Positions 36,183 through 47,051 of a stretch of DNA of 64,000 bases are shown here, piece after piece (the first letter of the stretch is position 1; each line of letters opens with the position of its first letter). Where the stretch lies: assembly GCF_001039355.2 (NCBI RefSeq), contig NW_019776080.1:536488-600487 (forward strand), in the 5' to 3' direction. Under the pieces are notes generated by a model, which ran no database searches, was not told the DNA's origin, and saw only the letters and a list, made by a program, of their open reading frames with translations. A program made the translations under genes and the position numbers. The DNA comes from Lingula anatina (taxonomy: Eukaryota; Brachiopoda; Lingulata; Lingulida; Lingulidae).

Positions 36183-37295
36183 ATGAATATTGTACTCGAC
36201 GTCAACCAGTCTTATCGACCCAATGTCTCCTTGAATGGATCTAATTCAAAATACAGTTTGAACTTAGAAGTACAACGAGAAATTGCTCTTTACTTCAGCT
36301 TGGCTGAACTCTTTTCAGTATTGTGTCCGATAATTTTCGGATGTTTTTTACTCGTTGGTGTCATAGGCAATGGTATGGTTATCTACGTGATCCTGGCCAA
36401 CAAGTATCTCCGAACATGTCCAAATATGCTGTTCCTGAACTTGGCCATAGCGGATATGCTCTTTTTGGTTTTCTGCGTTCCCCTTCAGAGCGCTTTCTAC
36501 ATCAAGCGGTTCGATTTGACTCTCGGAGAGCCTCTGTGCAAACTATTCAAATACACGATATTCGTCACCATGTCCGTCAGTGCGTATTCTCTCATGATCA
36601 TTTGTGTGTTCCGGTGCATTGCAGTAGCCTTTCCCCTGCACGCGTCTCGGATACTGACCAAACGCTACGCCCTGGTGGCCAGTGCCGCCATCTGGTTGAG
36701 CATGGCGATTGTTAACTCGCCATTAGCTCTGTATTACACTGAAAGTAATAATTCCACAGGAGCCTGCACGATTACTTACCATCACAAAGACACCATCACG
36801 TCGATCACGGTGGGAGTAGACTTCTTACTTCCAATAGTCATATGTTTCGTTGGGACCACATTTATTATCACCGCTCTGCGACGTAACAGAGGCGTCATAC
36901 GAGAAATGGAAAATGAAACGATGGAAAGGATTGAAACATCGAGACGTAGTACTCGTAAATTGGTGATTCTTGTCGTATCAGTCGCAGTTGTATTTTTTGT
37001 ATTTTGGGCACCGTTTCTCATCATTTCTGTTTTGAACGCCCTGCCCATAGTGGGGACTATGGATACAATTACAATATTTGTTGCAAGTGTGACTGCTCAA
37101 ATTTTGGCCTTTTCAAACTCGTGCGTCAACCCCATTATTTATAATTTTGTGTCCACGGACTTTAGGAGAGCGTTCCGAAGGGCCATACAATGTCGGTTCA
37201 GCCGGATGCGGCAATCTCACCAATCGTCTGCTGAAACAACGCGCAGTGATATATTACTGAGAGAAAGGACTCTAATTAAGAAAAGCTTCGCCTAA
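36183..37295 (+). CDS. Class A GPCR, galanin/allatostatin-A receptor-like, intronless coding region
   Basis: A 370-residue rhodopsin-family receptor of normal length. Three N-glycosylation sites (N8, N14, N18) precede TM1 (about 48-70, GN at 62-63). TM2 carries NLAIADML with D91. C119 and C195 form the expected extracellular disulfide. TM4 has W171, TM5 P217 and TM7 SNSCVNPIIY (311-320), followed by a basic helix 8 and C337, a possible palmitoylation site. The AFSNSCVNPIIYNF block and TM1-2 are closest, from memory, to galanin and allatostatin-A receptors, so a neuropeptide ligand coupled to G protein is likely. It is odd in two switch motifs: the usual D/E-R-Y is F143-R144-C145, and the TM6 C-W-x-P is F-W-A-P (274-277). 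The whole coding sequence is in one exon. AATAAA signals lie at 37,428 and 37,533. Subfamily assignment needs a tree. Confidence 0.95.
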   Translation: MNIVLDVNQSYRPNVSLNGSNSKYSLNLEVQREIALYFSLAELFSVLCPIIFGCFLLVGVIGNGMVIYVILANKYLRTCPNMLFLNLAIADMLFLVFCVPLQSAFYIKRFDLTLGEPLCKLFKYTIFVTMSVSAYSLMIICVFRCIAVAFPLHASRILTKRYALVASAAIWLSMAIVNSPLALYYTESNNSTGACTITYHHKDTITSITVGVDFLLPIVICFVGTTFIITALRRNRGVIREMENETMERIETSRRSTRKLVILVVSVAVVFFVFWAPFLIISVLNALPIVGTMDTITIFVASVTAQILAFSNSCVNPIIYNFVSTDFRRAFRRAIQCRFSRMRQSHQSSAETTRSDILLRERTLIKKSFA

Positions 37296-37560
37296 TTAAT
37301 CCGCTGCCACCATATTTTACCGAAGCCATGATATTAATGAAAATATTCCTAATGATTGATGACTAAAACTCGCATCACATGTACCAGTTGATACCATTTT
37401 CCAATCAGGCCCAAACTTCTGAGGTCAAATAAATTCAGCTCATCTTAGCGTTAAGATCACATTACACACGTTTAGTCAGTTGTTCGTGTTCGTAATGGTT
37501 AAAAGTCAGGTGAGTTCGGAGTGAAATGTGAGAATAAATACATCTGCGTAGTTGGCATGA
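37296..37560 (+). other. Probable 3' UTR of the GPCR gene
   Basis: AT-rich non-coding sequence after the TAA, with AATAAA at 37,428-37,433 and 37,533-37,538. The second is followed by a GT-rich stretch. Confidence 0.45.
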
Positions 37561-38836
37561 TGTATGCATTTTATCCATCACTGCCAGAATTTTTTTTATT
37601 ATATGTACCCAATCACCCAGACACATGACCTCGTAATCGTGTTGCCCTGGAAACTCAAGCCGTTAGGAAAATGATAGTTATGCTTGAAATATGATCTCAG
37701 AAGAAGTTAACAAGGTGAATCAGTCAGTAAGAAACACACAGGCGGTCGATAATGGTTATTGAATATTTAGAACAAACAGTACATTATAATCATCATTACT
37801 TCGGTCACTTTTCGGAAGCGATCTCGTTAGGGGGTTGCAATGACATTGTATGCGAGAAATGAGATATTTTGTAATCATTTGTAAAACCGTAGAGCTATGT
37901 CGTGAAATAATTGTTATCGTTTTTCTATCGTATTATAGTATAAATCATATTTAACTGGACATTCTGATAATCGATTTCGTAACATGGTCAGGCAACTTGG
38001 CAAGCAACGAAAGTTTGGCTGTGATTTCTGTGAAATGAGAATTGAAGAGCCCAACCATTCTCTGCAAGGGAAATTGTTCCTTTTCACCAAAGAAGTTATT
38101 GAAATATTTAAACGAAATAAAGTTGTCAATAAATTTTACCATTTGGAAATGCATGACGTACAATGTACAAGCGTTCCTAATTAGGTGGAGTTGGAACAGT
38201 GTCGTAGCACATGTAAGGCGACAATTAAGCAAAATTTATTAGCCAAACGAAGCCAACAGTAAATTTATCCTTGCCAAGAAGATTTTCTGATAAGCCAATT
38301 CATTCATTTCAATTTCCATACATTTCGCTAGACGTTATCTGAAACCCACCAAGTTGTGAAAACGGTTCAGGGAGTATTTTGAGTGGGAAGGAATCCATGA
38401 GCAATTCCTCTGATAAAATTCTATGCCCAGTAAGCGCGTAATTGCGGAGAGATGAGGCATAGAAAATTGCTTTATCATCGGTTAGGTCTCTGCCCACTGG
38501 GACTAGGGGGTTCATGAGAAATTTGTTGAAAAAAAAAACACATTCTGAATAATTACGAGGTAGATCGATAAAGCAAGTTTTGCCCGGTGTTCAGATTATT
38601 TGAATTTTTAGATTTGTTCATTCCTTGAGAAAAAGTTAAGGTGCTCTCCGGGCAAGCTGTCATATGTAAAATCCTTTAATAAACGATATATATATATTTA
38701 TATTTCTGAAGACAAATCCTTTAGTCTAAAAATAGGAAGACAGACATCCAGCATGCCTGAAAGTTTCCGATGGTTCAGAATGTTACGTGGGTCTAAAAAC
38801 TGTTTGTGGAACTTCTGTCCTAAAATATATATATAA
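37561..38836. other. Intergenic sequence, nothing recognised
   Basis: Only short chance frames on both strands. Confidence 0.5.
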
Positions 38837-39017
38837 CGTTGTTTGGTGATGAACATTTGCACTGACATCAAATGAACTCGCAATGGAAATTAAACTGACC
38901 TTATCTGTCTCCCTGTCTGATCTGTACGTTATTAATCTTTTTTATTAATTACCTTCAGGAAGAGCAGGATTAATTTACAATTCACCTAAACTGTAAAAAT
39001 TCGAATTTTTATAAAGT
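38837..39017. repeat. Dispersed ~182-bp repeat, right copy in inverted orientation
   Basis: Reverse complement of 34,841-35,022: CGTTGTTTGGTGATGAACAT at its left end and the complement of the ACTTTATAAAAATT end at its right. With the left copy it brackets the receptor gene. Confidence 0.9.
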
Positions 39018-41656
39018 ATTTATGTATGTTTACACTATCAACTCTCTCTATCAATTACAGTATGGAGGCACTCCATGATCATCATTGTTATTATTAAAAT
39101 TGATTAATTGCTACACAGGCCTTAGGGCAGTCATTTTCTATTGTGTCTGTGAATATGCATTTTGTTAAACTGTTTTGTAACCTGTTTTAATAATTTTGTT
39201 ATTTTGTTACGATCACATGAATTTCTGGTTTAATGTCGAATGAAAAAACTGCACAACAGTTGAATAAAACTTATAAAAAATCGTCTGCCTCTTTTTTTGA
39301 TTTATCCCAACCTAGACAATACAGACTATTAACCTGGTTGATGTACGTGCCCAGTTCTTCAAAATCCGATGCTAGCCGTCTTGATTTGGCAAATACAGCA
39401 ATTTTGTTCCAATCCGACTCACGTAAGTTCCGTTATTAGAATCAGGGGTATGTTTCAAGTGATATCTCTCAAGACAGAAAATTGGTCTAAACTTATGTTT
39501 TAGTCTACTTTGAATCAAATCAGCAGCAGTCAATTCAATTGTGATTGTATGCCTTTTTGTAACAAGACAAATTGTCACTGTTTTTATGAGACTTCTGCAC
39601 AATAATCCTTAATTGCAGTAGACCTGTTTTGGAAAAAATCATGGCCAATATTAAAATATTTGTTGCGCTTTCCAATTTAAACATTTGTAGAACGTGTAGA
39701 CGCACGGAAAATGTAATATCATTGAAAAAAAATATTTCGGGCACAACCGCTTATTACACGATGTTTATACGTGTAATCTTTGTTTTTACTTATTTTTTCA
39801 CTTACATTTTGGATTTTGGACACAACATTTCCATATGTTCAAGCATGTCCCAATACCTTGAAGCAAAGAAATGAAACAAACTTATAAAGGCAATATATCC
39901 GATACCACGTTCATGGTTTGAAACTGTGAAGTGAATCTAATTTTAGTCTTATCCAGAATCGGATCACATCGCTGGCATGCTGATGTGTGTTATCTTGTCT
40001 TTAAAAGGTACATTCGTATTTGAAATAGAGATTTCAGTGCTCCAACTGTACATTGACTTAAGTGCGGCTTAAATATGATATTAAGCTGATTGGTTTTCTG
40101 CGTCTGCTAGTGGTTGCAATTTGACGTAAGACGGAATCAATTTGAGCCTCCACCTTACCCGATCTGACATGCGACAAATGAATGTTGTGCTTCTGTTTGT
40201 GGAGCATTTTCAGTCTGAGGTACTCATGCACAATTTGTGAAGTTGATTGGATTTCCTGTCAGATTAAAAACACAAGCAGGTTTTGAACAAGATCTTGCCG
40301 CCCACATGCCGCGCGCTGTACATACATTCCTATCCAATGGCGTTGGTTTGCGGGAATACACTTAAATTCGTATTATATTTATTTTTCAGTGTATTAGGTT
40401 AGTTGCATATATTCTGGATGATTGGCGTAACCAAAGTTAACTAATGCATTAGAGATTCCAAGGCATTTTATGTCGTATATATGGTTAATCTTTCCCTAAT
40501 ATGCTCGATCTACGTGGCATAACCGCAAGTTCAGGCGATTTTACCGTCCGCGAAATTGGCATCATGAATGAAATCAATTAATGTTGAAAATGAACCAGAT
40601 GCTCTGCGCCTACCGCCTGGGACAACTTGAGAAAGCTTTAAAGCCATTATGAAAACAGGCAAAGGGTAGCCTGTCTAACTCCTCGCCAATTATTTCCTCC
40701 ATGTGGAATTTCAATATGCAATCACTGGAAATGGGACACCGGCGGGGAACAGTTTTCAATGAGATTTAAGTCTCTTTACATCTCTTTTCAGCTTAGCGCT
40801 GATCCTACAGCCGAAAAGATAGTTTATGACCACGGAATTTTGTTGTGAACAACATTGATCAGGGCATCTATAAGGCATTATTTTTTGAAAAGCGATGAAA
40901 ATACCAAACTTTGGGCTTTGATACTGACATGACTGCGTTTGTTGTACATGTACGTAAAGGGCTAATATCAACTGTCGCAATATATGCCGCAATCCATTTT
41001 TCTCACCTATTGCAGTAGATAAATGATACCAACTATTAGATATGTACATGTATATGTTTTGTACATGAATTATCGCTTTGCATACTGAATTTCTCGCTTT
41101 AAGTCTTAAAGTTTTTTCAGCGAAATTGTCAAACAACAAAGGTTTATTGCATTTAATAGACGGAATTAAGCTTTTGGTATAACTGACTTAGTCAGCGATT
41201 TGAATGTTTAAAGCAGAGCATATAGGCCCCAGTCTTTGTCAATAAGAACTAATTTTCTAGGACAAGAAGAGGAACATTGCCTCCCAGAACTATCATTTCA
41301 AGCTAATTTTGCGGTAGTATTTTCCCTGTCGGTGAATGAGCTTGTAAATCACTGATAAACTTACACTTACTTACTTTGAAAATATTTTTCTTTTTGATTT
41401 CTTTTCATTTTCAAGCCCATCGGATTATTAGATTTTTATGAAATAAATATTTATCATTTACAACGATGGTGGTTTGGGTTCGTTTTTTTTTCTTTTTTTT
41501 TTNATGGTGCAAAAAAAACAAAAAAAAACTGATTACTTCAAAATTAGTAGCTGTTGCGCTCGTTAACAAACTAATCAATTTTATCTGGTCCAAATAAAAA
41601 TGTAGACTCACTTATACACAATATCAACTGATATAAATGTACAATGTCAACAATAT

Positions 41657-41709
<53 letters not shown>

Positions 41710-43481
41710 TGAGAGGGGGAAAAGGAATTCACCGCATCATTTTAGGTACATTCCGCCAGGTAACAAAACAGCTACTTTATCCTCGAACTAACATTAGATG
41801 ATTGATGCAAGTCCATAATTTTGTTCTTTACATTGTGCATGTACTGACAATCATCAAGTACCAGTTGACTCACAATGGCGGCAGAACATGCCTGACTGAA
41901 AACGTGATAATGAGAGTAATCAATCGCTACATTACTATTTACACACCAAAGGAAAAGACGAGAAATTACTACTGCCTTTATAACACGTGAAAAATAGTTT
42001 TAAATATCAAGAAATCACACTGTTTTGGTAGCTGCGCGTGGTATAAAAGAGTTAATTTTAACAGTTATGTGCTGTTAGCTACAATATGCGCCATGGTAAT
42101 AACAATAAAATGAACTCGAACTAAGTGACATTCCTAAAGAAAAAAAAAACGTCTTGCACGGACGGTTATAGCAATACAGAAACCAAGGTTGAACTACAAG
42201 ACTTTAACTACTCTTAACCTTTTCTTGGATATTATCTTACGTCGCTGTACAGGTGCGCACTAATACAGATAACTTTATACTACCTTGTACATGTAGGCCT
42301 ATTTGCCGTAAAATTGACAACATATGGACAACTAGTGCATGGTTTCCACGGCAACAATGTCACATTGACTAAAGAAAATTTATGAGAACAAATTTTGTCG
42401 CATGATAGAATTAAATTGTTTGCAATTCTTTTGCTGATCAAAGGTTAAGTAACCTCACAATATGATAATTGATTCCAATCACTAGATTCATGCCTTTCAA
42501 ATTTTAAAATGCAGTTTCACTTTTTTTAAATTTAATTCAAAATATCTTTATCAAATTACGGTTAGGTAATATAATGTTTCACTAATGATCATTGACGTGA
42601 TACAAAGTAACCACTAATTAAGTAATTAACAAATCTTTTTTATTTGCTCTTGACATACGACAAATAATGTTTTCAAATGTATAATCTTTAGTTCCAATGT
42701 ATATATAATCTTTGGTTGAATGAAATGTATATGTAATGCTCTCACCCAAGGTGTGTTGGCTATATACCATTACTCCATTTTAAACAGACACTTAAATTTC
42801 ACAAAATCAACAATAATACAACGTTGGTCGTAATTAATATACATGCAGTTTAGATATCAAGTTTTAATATATGTAGTTTAATTCTTCTTTTTCTGTGGTT
42901 TAAAGGATTTTTTCTTAGTTTCATCCACTCTATTATACGCATTAGGCTTGCAAATATTCAAAAGTTGGGCTTCAATTTTAAAGAACTTCCCTTCAGAATC
43001 GGACTCAGAACAAAAACGTTATGTTCCTTAAGCATTTCATTTGACACTTGAAACAACATCAATATTGGGTAAAAAGGAAAAGTAAAGGCGGGGAAATAAT
43101 AATACAGGTAATGGGCAAATACTACTCGTTGTATACTGTGTACGGAAATCTCACTTCTGCTTCTCGAACATTGACGACAACAGATCTCAGAAAAGCACCC
43201 AGAGAGTGCAGACCTGTTCCAAGGCAGCTCAGTTCTCACGTGTCAGGCGGCGGCCGAGGCCTGTATGGATCGAAGAAGAGTTACGTGATATTAACCATGA
43301 ACATAAAAACTTATAGAAGGTGATGTATCTCCAAGTCTCTTTTGTGGGAAAATTTTATACGTAGAAATCATACCGTAACGTCTGAGCAAAGCCTCAAGTT
43401 ACATCTATCAACAATTCTAGAACATACGTAACCGGCTAAACCTGGTTCAAATTTGTTCTTATAACACATATGTTATACCAC
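39018..43481. other. Intergenic sequence with an AAT microsatellite and an ambiguous base
   Basis: About 4.5 kb without a recognisable gene. A poly-T/poly-A pair around a single N at 41,503 forms a T-rich/A-rich inverted repeat (41,482-41,529). (AAT)n lies at 41,659-41,710. Confidence 0.5.
41659..41710. repeat. (AAT)n microsatellite
   Basis: About 17 trinucleotide units. Confidence 0.95.
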
Positions 43482-45786
43482 CTATGCCATATTATATAAC
43501 CACGAAAGGACTAGTGCCAGTACGAAAAACCACCCCGTACACACCGAAGCTTCAGTGGACGCCGAGCCGGACATGGGGGGACGTGTAGTGACACTTGCAG
43601 CGGGCGAGGCTTCCTTTTGTTCGGTGGGGTTATCATTGAGACATTCTTCCAATTGGCTATTTCGGATAACGTATATAGGCACTTTGGTCCCATTGTATGC
43701 AATGGTTGGCTTGTTTGCAGCTATCTTAGCCTCAAGTTGTAACAACATACGGAAGCCTTCATTGTAGTTTCTGACAAATTTTGTAAGCATTATCGGTATG
43801 GAGGTTTGAAACATGGTGGCGTTTGTGAATTCTTTGTTCTGTTCACCTGAGAGAGCCGTGATATTCAGGAAGTAACATTCGGGCTGCTTAAATTTATATA
43901 TTTCCCAATTACCGTAATATAATTCAAGCAGGTTGAGGGGACCTTTATCTCTGGCAAAAACAGAAGCTGCAAACGATCTACATTCGGTTAATGTCTGGGC
44001 GACATTAGCACTTGAAGGAAAACTTAACGCAATGGTAAGAGTAAACAACGTATTGAAAAGAAAAGAAAACGGGTTTGGACAGTCGTCTCCATCTCTCCTC
44101 CCAGGGCAAGCGATCTGAATAAAAGAAATACAGTTCTATGCAATGTACATACCTACATCTAGGAAACGTCATAGAACTCTGTCTGACCAATGCTTTAAAA
44201 TTAAAGTACTGAACTTAATCGCAACAATGCCGTTTGGCTAAGAATTCTAACAGACAAGATTGGCTGTAAACTTTATTTGTGTGCCCAGCAGTAAATTGCA
44301 ATCGAACAGTTACTTACAAGGTTTTTGTTTGGCTGACACGACTTAGTTGAATCTTGTTTATGCGGATCAATGAATGCGTAGAAACCCAAAGGTGCGAATT
44401 CTCTCAGGACCGAATCGACTACAACAAAATATGTCACGCATGTAGTTGTCACACTTAAATCGTTGTTGAGCAAAATATAAGCTTTACACATACATTAAGA
44501 CGGGCACGAGATGGCATTTTTGGGTGTAGTTCGATTATGCTACTTATACCTGTAATGCTCAAAATACCAGAATGTTTAAAGTAACCCATAAATTCAGTGT
44601 TTCTGGTTTTTAATGAATGGATAAACATTACGTTATATAAAAATAGCTTCATCTGTCAACCAGCTCATTATTAGAAAATGATAACAATAAAATACTCACC
44701 ATCAGTAGCACATTCCACAACTACTGGGGCCTCATCAAAGACGCAGAGCCAGCAGAAATGGCTTTTGGCATAGGTGACGGCGTTATGACCTGGTATGACC
44801 CGAGTTATTGCATATTTGGAGTCCTTACACGGTTCCTTGTAGGGTGACTCGGGCCTACAGTGAGTCGCACCGCCATACCATTGTGCACCCAACACGTGTC
44901 TGTTAAACCTGCCGCCGACACAAGGTCTTCCCATGAATCCCTCAGGCTCTTGGTAATAAAGGAAGCAATCGGGGGCATTCTTCACTACATTGAAAACACC
45001 AGTCATATTGGACATCGAAGCAAAGTCTTCTAAATTAGTTGATACACACACAACAGATGTTGACCATGGTACGTAGTGGCTCAAACCGTGGCAACGGGCG
45101 CAGTTGGAATTCTGAAAAGTGAGTTCTGATTCGGGGTCGGTTACAGGGAAGTGAGTATCGACTTCAACTATTGATTTTGACGGCCTCTCACACCTCTCGC
45201 GTATTGTATTGTTGGGCCAATTGCTTGGGCAGGATACAACCATCCAGGTGTACTTGCGGGTCATTGTCACAACACGGGAACTGAATTCCTTCGAACTTTG
45301 TGAACGGCATTCTACGTCATTTGGACCTATGGACAATGAGGGCGACGAGGGCAATCTTTGAAAGCTGCGATTTGGTGTTTCATCGGTGTTCTTGCACTCC
45401 AACTGGGCGGCGGAGCAACAGTCGTCAAAGATGCCACAATATTCATCGCAGTAGCACGAGATGTAAATTTGGCCATTAAAACCATTTTCATCTCTTAATG
45501 CCACGCAAAAACCTTGACGTGTGGGGTAGGATTGCGTAATGTTATTTAAAGGGTTGGGTGCCGATGCAGGGTTGTCCTCTGTCGATCTGCTTGAGCCGAT
45601 TTGCACAACATTCGCTGTTTGTCTGTCGTCTCCGGACGTGGGCGATTCCATTCTACTGGTATTCATGCTTGGACGTGACGTAGTCATAACTTGAAGATTT
45701 TCTCTGCTGGCATATATCTGGTTGTGTTGTTGACCAATCACAGAGCAGAAAATATATATGTGCAGGACAAGGTGGCCGCCCTGCAT
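43482..45786 (-). CDS. Three-exon gene: secreted somatomedin-B-like, Cys-rich, GPI-type surface protein
   Basis: Exons on the - strand are 45,786-44,700, 44,418-44,318 and 44,114-43,482. Each junction has a good donor (GATG|GTGAGT; CCTT|GTAAGT) and acceptor (TTTTGTTGTAG; TTTTATTCAG), and the phases (1, then 0) join into 606 residues. Residues 1-20 (MQGGHLVLHIYIFCSVIGQQ) look like a signal peptide. Residues 94-131 form a somatomedin-B-like knot with CYCDEYC and DDCC, but seven rather than eight cysteines: the usual second Cys is missing. A Ser/Thr-rich spacer precedes it. Residues 160-420 form a Cys-rich region with NCARCHGLSHYVPW and HFCWLC. The C-terminus has a small-residue stretch (SGSASTEAS) and a hydrophobic end from W591 to the stop with no charged tail, as in GPI signals. 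Similar ectodomains, as I recall, sit on secretin-like GPCRs in marine invertebrates; no seven-helix region follows here. A TATAAAG box lies at 45,838-45,832. Function is unknown; an adhesion or ligand-binding role is inference. Confidence 0.8.
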
Positions 45787-45831
45787 TGTGCCTGATATCC
45801 TCGCTCTCACGTCACTGGCACTTTGTCTAGT

Positions 45832-45838
45832 CTTTATA
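45832..45838 (-). promoter_or_regulatory. TATA box of the somatomedin-B-like gene
   Basis: TATAAAG on the - strand lies 46-52 bp upstream of the ATG at 45,786. It would place transcription start near 45,806 and leave a ~20-nt leader. It is assigned by position and consensus only. Confidence 0.5.
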
Positions 45839-46881
45839 CACCTGATCCTAAATTACATATATTTTCAACTAAGTACTATTTTTAACTTTTTTTCGTAAGC
45901 GTACCTGATGATGGTATTTCCATCGGAGCTTCTGATTTAATTAAGAAGATGGTCCCTGGTTATAATGATTGGCCAGTCATTTTAAACTAAATCAACCTTT
46001 TTAAATTCAATTAAAGGTCGAATCAAAGTGCAGAGAGGGGTAGATTAATGATTCCTGAGTACGAGAAAGCATCTTATTTTCTCGGGAAAATCCATTTTGG
46101 AGGATAACCCCATGGCGTTGCCCTTTAATTATTGGATTTTTATACGGTTATTTGCGAATTACAACCCACGCTCCGTTAATTGATAAAATAGGACAATTTT
46201 ACCGATTTGATACTAAACAAAAAGAACGAAGTGACGAGTGAAGAACACAGAAAAGGTTCTGTGTCTGTTCTGAACCTTATTCTTAGTTCACAAGGGGCTT
46301 TATACCGATTGTGTACCAAGGTATACAGTTTGTACGAAGTACAGACTCAACTTTTGATCGGACACCAAGGAGAATCTCAGACACATATTCGTCATAAGAT
46401 TATTTGGAAAAAGGTGGTCAATTTCTCGTTAGGAGAATATGTTTTTAAACGACTTAAAATATACATGTTGCGTATCTACGTCTACAATGTAAATAATGCA
46501 AGACATTCCCGACCCACACCTGCACTTATTCCTACCAAAAAGTGCTCAACGCCACCGTCACTACCACTTACAGCCTGCGACCAACAACTAAAACCTGCAT
46601 CTTATGTTTTGACTAAGAGAAGTTTTCGGATAATAAGATTATTTTAATGAATCAAGTCAAAATTTCTTATTCGGTTGAGAAAGGGACACCGGCCTAAAGC
46701 AACAAACCATCATACTTGTCATTGCATTCACCACAAAGCATGGGTAACATGAAGATTCCACTTTTTAAAGTATCAGTCAAAAAAAATTGTTTCTCGTCGC
46801 CCGCACGTCACTTGAAACCTTACGCACCACTCTTTTTTTCGCCAAGTCGGTGTCAAAAATAAACACTGGCGGTCGGAGAAA
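45839..46881. other. Intergenic sequence, nothing recognised
   Basis: A 146-codon frame at 46,207-46,647 (+) has no recognisable domain, biased codons or splice context, and is not called as a gene. Confidence 0.45.
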
Positions 46882-47051
46882 GGTGTTACGTGACAGAGAG
46901 CCCCCCATGATAGACAGTCCGCTTCCCGTTCGTTTGCACAGGTAAGCCTCGCCCTATAGATTTTGATCCACTTAGGTCAGGCTAACCCTAACCATTATAA
47001 GTATATGGAGGGCGGACTTTCTGTTACACGGACCCTGAGTTTTGTGACACC
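46882..47051. mobile_element. Imperfect terminal-inverted-repeat element, ~170 bp
   Basis: GGTGTTACGTGACAGAGAG..ACAGTCCGC at the left pairs imperfectly with the complement of GCGGACTTTCTGTTACACGG..TTTTGTGACACC at the right. Size, GGTGT ends and a central CTAACCCTAACC resemble the CGGTGTG family at 3,098 and 52,695, so it may be a distant member. Confidence 0.5.

Noticed and set aside
46207-46647. 146-codon frame on the + strand
   Set aside because: Mixed codon use, no domain, no signal peptide and no splice signals; not supportable as a gene.
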